Source: Brachyspira pilosicoli (GTDB lineage Bacteria; Spirochaetota; Brachyspiria; Brachyspirales; Brachyspiraceae). Taken from it: DNA of 11,585 bases. Below are positions 1 to 6,900 of this stretch, in pieces (position 1 is the stretch's first letter; every line of letters begins with the position of its first letter). Location of the stretch: the NCBI RefSeq assembly GCF_019402445.1, contig NZ_SRZM01000271.1, forward strand, positions 1-11,585. The letters are read 5' to 3'. The notes under the pieces were generated by a model that had not been told where the DNA came from, searched no databases, and worked only from the letters and a program-made list of their open reading frames with translations. A program made the position numbers and the translations under genes.

Positions 1-3
1 TTG

Positions 4-29
4 CAACTTTTTGCGGCTGGAAAAAGTTG
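4..29. repeat. Perfect 9-bp inverted repeat with a GC-rich 8-base loop
   Basis: The arms CAACTTTTT (4-12) and AAAAAGTTG (21-29) are exact reverse complements around the loop GCGGCTGG. The loop is far more GC-rich than its surroundings. The element lies upstream of the tag promoter and is followed by ATAAAATTTTT (30-40), so it could be the terminator hairpin of a gene to the left, although the T-run starts seven bases after the stem. The contrasting GC loop also suits a small dispersed intergenic repeat. The hairpin is directly visible; its role is inferred. Confidence 0.6.
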
Positions 30-55
30 ATAAAATTTTTATAAAAAGATATAAT

Positions 56-86
56 TTGACAAAATATAGTTGTTTAGGCATATATA
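56..86 (+). promoter_or_regulatory. Putative promoter of tag
   Basis: A perfect -35 hexamer TTGACA lies at 56-61. The best -10 candidates are CATATA at 79-84 (17-base spacer) or TATATA at 81-86 (19-base spacer), neither ideal. Transcription would begin near 90-93, only about ten bases before the chosen ATG at 101. That leaves a very short leader without an obvious Shine-Dalgarno sequence. Confidence 0.35.
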
Positions 87-100
87 AAGTTAGTTATAAA

Positions 101-649
101 ATGAAAAAAATATGCAAATGGGCTAAAACTGAGATAGAAATAAAATATCATAATGATGAATGGTGTAAGGTTTGTCATGATGAAATAAAATTATTTGAAA
201 TGCTTATACTTGAGAATATGCAGGCTGGTTTAAGCTGGAGATGCGTTTTAAATAAAAGAGAAGCTATGAGAGAAGCTTTTGACAATTTTGATTATAAAAA
301 AATATCTAATTACGATGAAAAAAAGATTGCATCTCTTTTAGAAAATAAAGCTATTATTAGAAACAAAAGAAAAATAGAAGCCATGATAATAAATGCAAAG
401 AAATTTATGGAAGTTCAAAAAGAGTTTGGTAGTTTTTATAAATATATATGGAGTTTTACAAATAATGAAGTTTTATATAATAAACTAAATTACGATGATG
501 CACTTCCTGCAGAAAATGAACTTTCAAAAACTGTAAGCAAAGATTTAATAAAAAGAGGCTTTAAGTTTGTAGGAAGCATTATAATATACAGCTATTTAGA
601 GGCTATAGGTATTATTAATGACCATTATCAAGATTGCCCTTTTAAATAA
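101..649 (+). CDS. tag: DNA-3-methyladenine glycosylase I (Tag)
   Basis: This base-excision repair enzyme removes 3-methyladenine from alkylated DNA in the cytoplasm. With the ATG at 101 the protein has 182 residues, the usual Tag length. The zinc ligands known for Tag are all visible: Cys5, His17, His175 and Cys179. So are the base-pocket residues Glu38 and Trp46, in the stretch FEMLILENMQAGLSW (32-46). The open frame extends upstream to a TTG at 11, which would add 30 residues unlike the family start. The 101 start is preferred because Tag proteins begin with a few residues before the CxWA motif (here MKKICKWA). No good ribosome binding site precedes 101; upstream there is only an A-rich TATAAA-type tract. 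The gene converges on the phosphate transporter gene with 22 bases between stops. Confidence 0.93.
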   Translation: MKKICKWAKTEIEIKYHNDEWCKVCHDEIKLFEMLILENMQAGLSWRCVLNKREAMREAFDNFDYKKISNYDEKKIASLLENKAIIRNKRKIEAMIINAKKFMEVQKEFGSFYKYIWSFTNNEVLYNKLNYDDALPAENELSKTVSKDLIKRGFKFVGSIIIYSYLEAIGIINDHYQDCPFK

Positions 650-671
650 TATCTTTTAAGCTATAATTTTA

Positions 672-2342
672 TTATTTATCTTTTCCAGTGATTGCTTCTA
701 CTATATTAACCAAGTTTGAAATAGAGCGGTTAAAATAAACAAGTACATCACCATATAAATGGGCATTTAATGCTGGTATTAAAGATTTATCAACATTATC
801 ATAATGCCTTTGTCTTGCTTCATAATAGAAACCTTTTATTTGATGATACTTCTCCATAGCTTCTTCATAAGTTTTTTCTTTGTTTATAGAATAATTATTA
901 AGTATAAGAGTTGATAAATAATCTATAAACTCTTTATTGTTATGAAGCATTTGAAGTATATCTTTTTTCTGTATTTCATTAAATAAAGTTTTTTTCTCAT
1001 TTCCTTTAATAATAGCTTTACCCAAATCTTTTAAATTATCACCTAAGTTTTCGTAGTATGTACTGATATTTATTAGTGAAGCTATATCAGCAGAGTTTAG
1101 AGTATTTTTTCCAAGAAGCTTAAGCAAGAATGTATGTATTTCATTGTCTGTATTATCCAGCATTTTTTCATGGTCGCGAATTTTATTAAGAAGCTTTTCA
1201 CTTGGGCTATCAAATAATTGTTCTATTCTTGATAACATTTTTTGAGCGATTTCTCCCATATATGCAACTTCTTTTCTTACCTCTATTTCAGCAGAAATAG
1301 GCATATGCAAAAGTCTGTCGGATAATAAGCTAATATGTTTTTCTCCATCTTTATCTTTAATAATCAAGCAAACAATATATTCTAATTTATCAGTGAGGAA
1401 GAAAAATACTATAACATTTACTATATTAAAAATAGTGTGAGCAGCAGCAATATAGAAAGATATATTAACATAATTATTATTAACAACTAAATCAGGTCCT
1501 CCTGATACCATAAATCCAACTATAAAATCAACAAGTTTAAGATAGTATGGGAATAGGAAGAACATATAAAATACACCGAATATATTGAATAAACAATGCA
1601 CTAAAGCGGCTCTTTTAGCATTAATAGAAGCACCTATTGTAGCAAGTACAGCAGTTATAGTAGTACCAATGTTTTGACCAAGTATCAAAGCAACAGCAGT
1701 AGGGTAGTCAATCAAACCAACAGTAGCAAGAGATATTGTAACACCTAAAGCAGCACTACTTGATTGTATTATAGCAGTTACAACAGTTCCTATCAATACA
1801 CAAATAAATCTTCCTTGAAGAGTGTATGCATTTGCCATTAAAAATAAGTTTTTAAAATTCTCAGAATCTCTTACACCCTCAAAAGCCATTTTCATTAAAA
1901 TAAGCCCATAGAATATCATACCAAAGCCCATTAATATTTCGCCGAAGAATTTTATCTTTCTGCTTTGGCTTGCAAATATTACTATAATAGCACCTATACC
2001 CAAAGAAGGTAAAGCTAAAATATCTATATCTAATGAAATTATCCAACCAGTAACAGTAGTACCAATATTAGCACCCAATATAATATTTATAGCTTGAGAT
2101 AAAGTTAATATGTTTGCATTAACAAAGCTAACTGCCATTACAGTAACAGCACTACTAGACTGTACTATAGCAGTAATTGAAAAACCAAGAGCTATACCTA
2201 ATATTTTATTTTGAGTAACTTTATGAAGTATTTCTTTTAATGTGTTTTCAGTACTTTCTTGAAGACCATCAGAAAACACTTTAAGTCCATACATAAAAAG
2301 CCCAAAACCGCCTACCAATGAAAAAAGCAAAGTGAGTATCAT
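672..2342 (-). CDS. Na+/phosphate cotransporter family protein with C-terminal PhoU-like domain
   Basis: This inner-membrane protein of 556 residues belongs to the bacterial NptA / eukaryotic NaPi-II family, which drives phosphate uptake with sodium. The two inverted Na/Pi repeats are visible. Each has a QSSSA motif (residues 61-65 and 193-197) followed by an asparagine-glycine motif, GANIGTT at 90-96 and GQNIGTT at 222-228, within hydrophobic segments covering about 1-325. Residues about 350-550 are soluble and helical, resembling the PhoU-like domain common in this family. The start ATG follows AGAGG by only four bases, a short but workable spacing. The gene lies 23 bases downstream of the chemoreceptor on the same strand and is probably cotranscribed with it. 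Sodium and phosphate specificity is inferred from the family; some members mainly affect phosphate signalling or efflux. Confidence 0.9.
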   Translation of the reverse strand: MILTLLFSLVGGFGLFMYGLKVFSDGLQESTENTLKEILHKVTQNKILGIALGFSITAIVQSSSAVTVMAVSFVNANILTLSQAINIILGANIGTTVTGWIISLDIDILALPSLGIGAIIVIFASQSRKIKFFGEILMGFGMIFYGLILMKMAFEGVRDSENFKNLFLMANAYTLQGRFICVLIGTVVTAIIQSSSAALGVTISLATVGLIDYPTAVALILGQNIGTTITAVLATIGASINAKRAALVHCLFNIFGVFYMFFLFPYYLKLVDFIVGFMVSGGPDLVVNNNYVNISFYIAAAHTIFNIVNVIVFFFLTDKLEYIVCLIIKDKDGEKHISLLSDRLLHMPISAEIEVRKEVAYMGEIAQKMLSRIEQLFDSPSEKLLNKIRDHEKMLDNTDNEIHTFLLKLLGKNTLNSADIASLINISTYYENLGDNLKDLGKAIIKGNEKKTLFNEIQKKDILQMLHNNKEFIDYLSTLILNNYSINKEKTYEEAMEKYHQIKGFYYEARQRHYDNVDKSLIPALNAHLYGDVLVYFNRSISNLVNIVEAITGKDK

Positions 2343-2365
2343 ATTTCCTCTTTTATTAATTTAAC

Positions 2366-4201
2366 TCAAAATTTAAATTGTGAAACTTCTACAACAATAT
2401 TTTGAGCTTTATCTAAAGCATTATTGCTATTTATAGCCCCCTGTTCAGCTATAGCCGAAGTTTCTTGAGTTATATTATTAAGCTCCGCTACTGCAGAGTT
2501 TATTTGTGATATACTTTCTTCCTCATTTGTAATAGCATTAGATATACCAACAAGCAAATTTGATACTTCATTAACAGATTTTTCTATTTGGTTTAATATA
2601 TATGATGAAGCTTTTACCGAAGTGCTTCCAAGTTCAATTTTTCTAACAGTATCATTAATTATATCAGATATATCTTTAGCAGCATTAGCTACATTATTTG
2701 CCAAACTTCTAACCTCATTAGCAACAACCGCAAAACCTTTACCTTGCTCTCCCGCACGTGCGGCTTCTACAGAGGCATTCAATGCTAATATATTTGTTTG
2801 TAAAGCTATTGATTCAATTATTTTAGTTATATCAGAAACCTTTTTACTAGATTCTGCTATATCTTCCATATTATGTGAAGTATCCTCTACAGCATCAACA
2901 CCTCTTTTTGTAGATTCAAATACTTCTTCACTCATTTTCTTAGCATCAATAGCATTGTTAGCTGTTTCTTTTAATGAAGCTGATACAGATTGTATTGAGC
3001 TAGCTAATTCTTCTAATGCACTTGCCTGTGAATTAGCTCTGTCAGATAAATTAACACTAGCAGTTGTTATGGAATTAACTGAATTATTAATTTCATTTAT
3101 TGAGTTAGTGAGATTGTATATTACTTTACCTAAAGTTTTTTGCATTTTATTTAATGCTCTTACTAATTCTCCAGCCTGATCTTTTTTATTTAATTCTTTT
3201 TCATTAAATTCTATATTAAAATTACAATCAGACATAGTTTCTATTATTTTTACAGTATTATTTAATGTAGTAGATAAAGGTTTAGCTATTAAAATTACAA
3301 GTCCAGCCTCTATTCCTATAAGAAGTATAAATACCACTACTATTAATATGTAAAGCTTGTAAAACATTGCATTAAGTGCTTTTTTAGATATATCAGATAC
3401 GAATATCCAATTTGTATCTTTTATTTTTGATGATATATGTGTGAACTTTGTATTAATAAATGTAAAATTATCATTATTTAATATATTATTTTTATTTTCT
3501 GTAAAGTTAGGGTTTGAGAATATATTATTTTTTAATATACTGTTCTTATCAGCATTAAATAAATATAGTCCTGCATCATTAATTATATAAATATTATATC
3601 CATATTTTTTGTTTTCATTTATTGTAGATTGTATAAACTTTTCAAAATCTATGTCAAACCATAAAACACCATATACTCTATTATTTTTATATATAGCTTT
3701 TGCAAAAGATGCTATAGTTTTGTTATTTTTTATATATGGTGTAGCAGTTATAATCTTATTGTTTGTCATAACGTCTTTGAACCATTGTGTCGATGTGGGG
3801 TTATAGTTTCCCAATGGTTCATTATTGGCATTTATGTAAAAGCCGCCTTCATTGTATGGTATAACATCAGAATAAAATATATTAACTAAATAATTATTAT
3901 TTTTTAATACATTTTGAAATACCTCTAATGCCTTATCATTATTATCTTCTTTTTCTAAATATGCAGAAAGTACATTAATTTCAACTATTAAGTTTTCTAC
4001 ATTGTTTTCTAGTATGTTTTTTAATTTTATTGTGTTATCTTGGCTATTTGTCATATATGTATTTCTATATTGCGGAGCATAAATAAAATATATAGCGATA
4101 CATATTAGTATGATAAAAGTTATATATGGTATTAAAAATTTAAGTATTAGACTATTTTCTTTAAAAATATTGTTCATTATTTTTGATAACTTCTTAAACA
4201 C
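2366..4201 (-). CDS. Methyl-accepting chemotaxis protein with dCache-type sensor
   Basis: This 611-residue transmembrane chemoreceptor would signal to CheA/CheW. Its order is: short cytoplasmic N-terminus; TM1 about 18-41; extracytoplasmic double-Cache-like sensor about 45-275; TM2 about 281-306; HAMP about 303-357; then a long coiled-coil signalling domain. The hairpin tip is near-invariant (residues 461-501), including [20 protein letters not shown]. The sensor has a Trp-Phe pair (140-141) and GVLWFDID (178-185) typical of Cache folds. The arginine of the dCache amino-acid-binding pattern (Y-x4-R-x-W) appears to be Thr138, so a classical amino-acid ligand is doubtful. There is no CheR-tethering pentapeptide at the C-terminus, which ends VSQFKF. 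The start is GTG at 4201, supported by AGAGG five bases upstream and no in-frame ATG nearby. The stop is TGA. It is the first gene of a probable unit with the phosphate transporter. Confidence 0.95.
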   Translation of the reverse strand: MFKKLSKIMNNIFKENSLILKFLIPYITFIILICIAIYFIYAPQYRNTYMTNSQDNTIKLKNILENNVENLIVEINVLSAYLEKEDNNDKALEVFQNVLKNNNYLVNIFYSDVIPYNEGGFYINANNEPLGNYNPTSTQWFKDVMTNNKIITATPYIKNNKTIASFAKAIYKNNRVYGVLWFDIDFEKFIQSTINENKKYGYNIYIINDAGLYLFNADKNSILKNNIFSNPNFTENKNNILNNDNFTFINTKFTHISSKIKDTNWIFVSDISKKALNAMFYKLYILIVVVFILLIGIEAGLVILIAKPLSTTLNNTVKIIETMSDCNFNIEFNEKELNKKDQAGELVRALNKMQKTLGKVIYNLTNSINEINNSVNSITTASVNLSDRANSQASALEELASSIQSVSASLKETANNAIDAKKMSEEVFESTKRGVDAVEDTSHNMEDIAESSKKVSDITKIIESIALQTNILALNASVEAARAGEQGKGFAVVANEVRSLANNVANAAKDISDIINDTVRKIELGSTSVKASSYILNQIEKSVNEVSNLLVGISNAITNEEESISQINSAVAELNNITQETSAIAEQGAINSNNALDKAQNIVVEVSQFKF

Positions 4202-4206
4202 ATTAA

Positions 4207-4211
4207 CCTCT
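4207..4211 (-). promoter_or_regulatory. Ribosome binding site deciding the GTG start of the chemoreceptor
   Basis: On the minus strand AGAGG is followed by TTAAT and then GTG. An overlapping ATG two bases upstream (4203) is in another frame and opens only a short peptide ending TAA. The Shine-Dalgarno sequence therefore supports GTG as the true initiator. Confidence 0.6.
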
Positions 4212-4234
4212 AAAATTTTAAAAACATCTTTTTT

Positions 4235-4263
4235 ATTATATTAATTAAATTGATTTTATGCAA
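4235..4263 (-). promoter_or_regulatory. Probable sigma70-type promoter of the chemoreceptor / Na-Pi unit
   Basis: Read on the minus strand, TTGCAT (4263-4258) is followed by a 17-base spacer and a perfect TATAAT (4240-4235). Transcription would start near 4228, giving a leader of about 27 nucleotides before the GTG at 4201. It lies downstream of the hairpin that ends the preceding module, consistent with an independent transcription unit. I see no flagellar sigma28-type motif here. Confidence 0.65.
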
Positions 4264-4295
4264 GTATTTTATTTATTTGAATATTTCCTATATAT

Positions 4296-4334
4296 AAATT
4301 GAGAAAGCCTCATATATGAAGACTTTCCCAATTT
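4296..4334 (-). terminator. Hairpin terminator of the GntR/permease/barrel module
   Basis: As minus-strand RNA, the 16-base arms AAAUUGGGAAAGUCUU and GAGGCUUUCUCAAUUU pair along their whole length with three G-U wobbles, around the 7-base loop CAUAUAU. The 3' flank is AUAUAUAGG, moderately U-rich. As plus-strand RNA the same wobbles become A-C mismatches, so the hairpin is clearly adapted to minus-strand transcription, even though the plus strand carries the better T-run (TTTTTTT). It begins about 43 bases after the stop of the barrel gene. Confidence 0.7.
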
Positions 4335-4377
4335 TTTTATTTGTATATAGTAGGTATTTTTTATTTGTCTAATTTAA

Positions 4378-5217
4378 TTATTTAGTTAAAAAATCTTTAA
4401 CTACATTTGCAGCAGCATTACATACTACATTATCTATTGCAGTACCTATTACAAGTATATTTACACCTGTATTTTTGAAAGCTTTATAATTAGTTATATT
4501 AATTCCGCCTTCAGCTAATGTAGGTACTTTAACAGCAGAAACCAAAGCTTTTAATCTTTCCTCTATTTCAGGGTGTATTTCTCCTGCTTTAACGCCTTCA
4601 TAACTCATTCCAGTCATTAAGCCAATAAAATCAACCCCAATTTTTTCCATTTCTTTAGCAACATTTTTTACATCATCAGGAGTTTTAGCCGGTATACCAA
4701 ATGTATGTAAATCAGTAGGCTGTCCAATATATGCATCCACTAATAAACCATATTTATGGGCTTTTTCTACTAATTCTTTTAAATCTTCAATAGATGATTT
4801 ATGCGTATGTAATCCATCAGCACCTGCTAAAGATATTCTCTGAAAATCACTATCTTCCAATATTATAGGCATAACTTCAGTAAATCCTCCAGGAACACCA
4901 ACTGTAATATATATATCATCTCCAACTACATTTCTTACTCCAGATACAACCTCAAGCATCTTTTCTAAAGGAAGCTCATGTCTTACTTTTTCAGCATTAT
5001 GCATATTATTGATGCCTTTATATCCTCTAGCTAATACAACAGCAGGGTGATTTGGTTCTAATAGTTTAGCACCAGCATCTACTACAGCCTTAGCAATTCT
5101 AGCATCATCTCCAGTAATTCCTGTACTTAATATTGTATATCCATTTCCTTCTTTTATGGCATCAAGTACTTTTTTTCTAGATATTTCCATTTTTTTAATC
5201 ATGTCATTTCTTATCAT
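4378..5217 (-). CDS. TIM-barrel protein with ribulose-phosphate-barrel-like phosphate-binding motifs, substrate unknown
   Basis: This 279-residue soluble protein has no signal peptide. The pattern of short hydrophobic strands is that of an (alpha/beta)8 barrel. TLAEGGI (233-239) at the seventh strand and VIGTAI (256-261) at the eighth resemble the standard phosphate-binding site of HisA/TrpF/NanE/hexulose-phosphate-synthase-type barrels. Other conspicuous motifs are EPNHPAV (54-60), VGVPGGFTE (106-114), GADGLHTHKSS (132-142) and DAYIGQPTD (161-169), whose acidic and His residues could form an active site. A phosphosugar epimerase, aldolase or lyase is the most likely activity, but I do not recognise the exact family. 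The ATG follows AAGGAG by nine bases, and the gene lies 18 bases after the permease gene, so the two are almost certainly cotranscribed and act on the same compound. Confidence 0.8.
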   Translation of the reverse strand: MIRNDMIKKMEISRKKVLDAIKEGNGYTILSTGITGDDARIAKAVVDAGAKLLEPNHPAVVLARGYKGINNMHNAEKVRHELPLEKMLEVVSGVRNVVGDDIYITVGVPGGFTEVMPIILEDSDFQRISLAGADGLHTHKSSIEDLKELVEKAHKYGLLVDAYIGQPTDLHTFGIPAKTPDDVKNVAKEMEKIGVDFIGLMTGMSYEGVKAGEIHPEIEERLKALVSAVKVPTLAEGGINITNYKAFKNTGVNILVIGTAIDNVVCNAAANVVKDFLTK

Positions 5218-5235
5218 CTTTATTAACTCCTTAAA

Positions 5236-6795
5236 TTATTTATCCTGTGCTTTTGATATTTTATTTACTATAACAGTTAGCAAGAAAGCAACCAAAAAAC
5301 TAGTAAGCATTGCAATTACAAAGCCTACAGGTGTAGTGGAAAGCCCAGGAGCTATTATAGCTGGAACATAAGCAGTACCTCTTACATTAAATAATCCTAC
5401 CACAGCACCTCCAACAGCAGAAGATACTATAGCACTAGCAAATACCAATTTGTTTGAGAACATAAACGGATAAGAAGCTTCTACAAATGTACCAAAACAT
5501 ACATTGATTAGAAAACCAGGTACAGCTATTGATTTATCATCTTTTCTTCTAGGAGCTATAATATTAGCAAAAGTGATACCAGCAGAACACATAACAAGTC
5601 CAACCATATCTATAGAACCTAAAAAGCTGTTTCCAGTAGCTTCCATTTCTAATAGAACTATAGGCAATATTGCAGCATGATATACCCCGCCAATAATAGC
5701 AGGCCATATTAATAATCCCCCAACTACACCAGCCAATATAGGTGAGAATGATATAATAGTTTCTAATAACTTTTTTATACCCTCTCCTATAAATAAAGCC
5801 ACAGGTGCTAGTAAGAAATAAACTAAAAGACCTGCTATAATTCCAGATAAACCTCCTGCAATTATATTAGCAGTAGTAGCCGGCACTCTTAAATCAAAAC
5901 ATTTAGTAATGATAAAATAGCTAAATAACCCAGCTAAAATACCGCCAATAATCCCGCCAATAATGCCTCCCTCAACAGATAATACACCAGATATTACACC
6001 CGCAACTATTCCAACTTCATCTAATCCAGATACTTGCTTAGCTGCTATTACAGCAACCATAACAGGGAGAGCCTTTATTAAAATATCAAAAACATCTGTT
6101 AGCTTTTCTAAACCAGGTATTTTACTCACAGCAAGTATTAATGCCATAGATATAAATCCTGGCAAAGCTCCCATCATAATTCCTCTAAAATTTATTCTCT
6201 TAAATACATTCTCTTTTGTTGATATGCCAGAAGAACTTCCGCTAGAACCTATTACTGGTCTATATTTTATATTGAAATATTTACTTAAACTTGTAATAGC
6301 TGATATTGCTCTGGTTCTATTTGTAGTGCCGGTTGTACCAGAAACTGCTATAACATTTGCACCATTAGACTGCAAATCTGCCATAGAAGCTCCGCCTGTA
6401 CCAACTATAGGTATTTTTTTGCTTATTGCCGCATCAATACTTTTTTTGTTAATATTTGAAGGGTCGCAGCTCATTAATATTAGTCCGTCTATATTACCAC
6501 TCTCTATAATATTGGCTAATTCTAAATCATATTTCTTTGCATCTTCATTTATCTCTGATAAAGTCTTTACCTCTGTGCTTACAATCTCCCCATTTTCAAG
6601 CCTAAATATAGATGCCTTTGCTGTCGGCTTTATATTATCCATAGGAGCATCTGCACCTATAAATAAAATATTAGATATTGCAATTTCTGTAGAGTCCGTT
6701 TGTAATTTTATCTCTGATAAAAGTTTTACAGGGTCTTTACCGCCTAAATTGTATAAATTTCCCCCACTACTTCCTATGATTGCTATATTTTTCAT
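5236..6795 (-). CDS. PTS EIIC-like permease fused to an N-terminal glycine-rich alpha/beta domain
   Basis: This 519-residue protein has two parts. Residues 1-190 are soluble and look Rossmann-like, with glycine-rich turns at 8-19 (GSSGGNLYNLGG), 132-136 (GTGGA) and 153-160 (GTTGTTNR); I know no PTS EIIA or EIIB with these motifs. Residues about 203-511 are a multi-helix membrane domain resembling the EIIC of the glucose superfamily. VYHAAILPI (371-379, His373) corresponds to the conserved histidine region, and GTFVEASYPF (435-444, Glu439) to the GITEP region that binds sugar. The last helices (about 450-511) also match the EIIC pattern. No phosphocysteine or phosphohistidine domain is attached or encoded nearby, so the phosphate source, or whether transport is phosphate-coupled at all, is unclear. 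The ATG follows AAAGGA by eight bases. Uptake of a sugar or sugar derivative is inferred. Confidence 0.85.
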   Translation of the reverse strand: MKNIAIIGSSGGNLYNLGGKDPVKLLSEIKLQTDSTEIAISNILFIGADAPMDNIKPTAKASIFRLENGEIVSTEVKTLSEINEDAKKYDLELANIIESGNIDGLILMSCDPSNINKKSIDAAISKKIPIVGTGGASMADLQSNGANVIAVSGTTGTTNRTRAISAITSLSKYFNIKYRPVIGSSGSSSGISTKENVFKRINFRGIMMGALPGFISMALILAVSKIPGLEKLTDVFDILIKALPVMVAVIAAKQVSGLDEVGIVAGVISGVLSVEGGIIGGIIGGILAGLFSYFIITKCFDLRVPATTANIIAGGLSGIIAGLLVYFLLAPVALFIGEGIKKLLETIISFSPILAGVVGGLLIWPAIIGGVYHAAILPIVLLEMEATGNSFLGSIDMVGLVMCSAGITFANIIAPRRKDDKSIAVPGFLINVCFGTFVEASYPFMFSNKLVFASAIVSSAVGGAVVGLFNVRGTAYVPAIIAPGLSTTPVGFVIAMLTSFLVAFLLTVIVNKISKAQDK

Positions 6796-6821
6796 ATATT
6801 ATATCCTTTGATGTGAGTGTA

Positions 6822-6837
6822 ATATATACGTATATAT
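6822..6837. promoter_or_regulatory. Candidate operator 1: perfect 16-bp palindrome at the permease start site
   Basis: ATATATACGTATATAT is fully self-complementary, centred between 6829 and 6830. It covers about +2 to +17 relative to the start predicted from the promoter at 6845-6872, a usual place for a repressor site. It shares ATACGTAT with the palindrome at 6885-6900. The sequence does not fit the GT-TA-AC half-site pattern common for HutC-type GntR proteins, so binding by the neighbouring regulator is inferred from position. Confidence 0.55.
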
Positions 6838-6844
6838 GCTATAT

Positions 6845-6872
6845 AGTATAGTAAAAAATACTTACTTGTCAA
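6845..6872 (-). promoter_or_regulatory. Probable promoter of the permease / TIM-barrel operon
   Basis: Read on the minus strand, a perfect TTGACA (6872-6867) is followed by a 16-base spacer and TATACT (6850-6845). The predicted start is near 6838, giving a leader of about 43 nucleotides before the ATG at 6795. The promoter sits between two palindromes sharing one core, so it is probably regulated separately from gntR, which lies immediately upstream. Confidence 0.7.
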
Positions 6873-6884
6873 ATTATTAGTTAT

Positions 6885-6900
6885 AAAAATACGTATTTTT
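6885..6900. promoter_or_regulatory. Candidate operator 2: perfect 16-bp palindrome abutting the gntR stop
   Basis: AAAAATACGTATTTTT is fully self-complementary, centred between 6892 and 6893. This is 63 bp from the centre of operator 1, or about six turns of B-DNA. It covers about -47 to -62 of the permease promoter. Its last base overlaps the gntR stop codon. A weak terminator-like role for gntR is possible but less likely, because the stem has no loop and no following T-run beyond its own arm. Confidence 0.5.

Noticed and set aside
644..677. AAATAATA / TATTATTT inverted repeat spanning the tag and phosphate-transporter stop codons
   Set aside because: Eight A/T-only pairs with an 18-base loop would be very weak, and such repeats are expected by chance in this composition. 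I do not call it a terminator.
2622..3179. Plus-strand open frame of 185 codons opposite the chemoreceptor
   Set aside because: It is antisense to the highly conserved signalling domain and has no ribosome binding site or recognisable domain.
5936..5975. Short repeated glycine-coding DNA (GGIIGGIIGG) in the permease
   Set aside because: It encodes a glycine-zipper-like membrane helix that fits the EIIC domain, so it needs no separate explanation as a DNA repeat.
5963..6811. Long plus-strand open frame of 282 codons opposite the permease
   Set aside because: It lies entirely antisense to a well-supported gene with EIIC motifs. The biased codon use of that gene suppresses stops on the other strand, and the translation is a Pro/Ile/Ser-rich shadow without family features.
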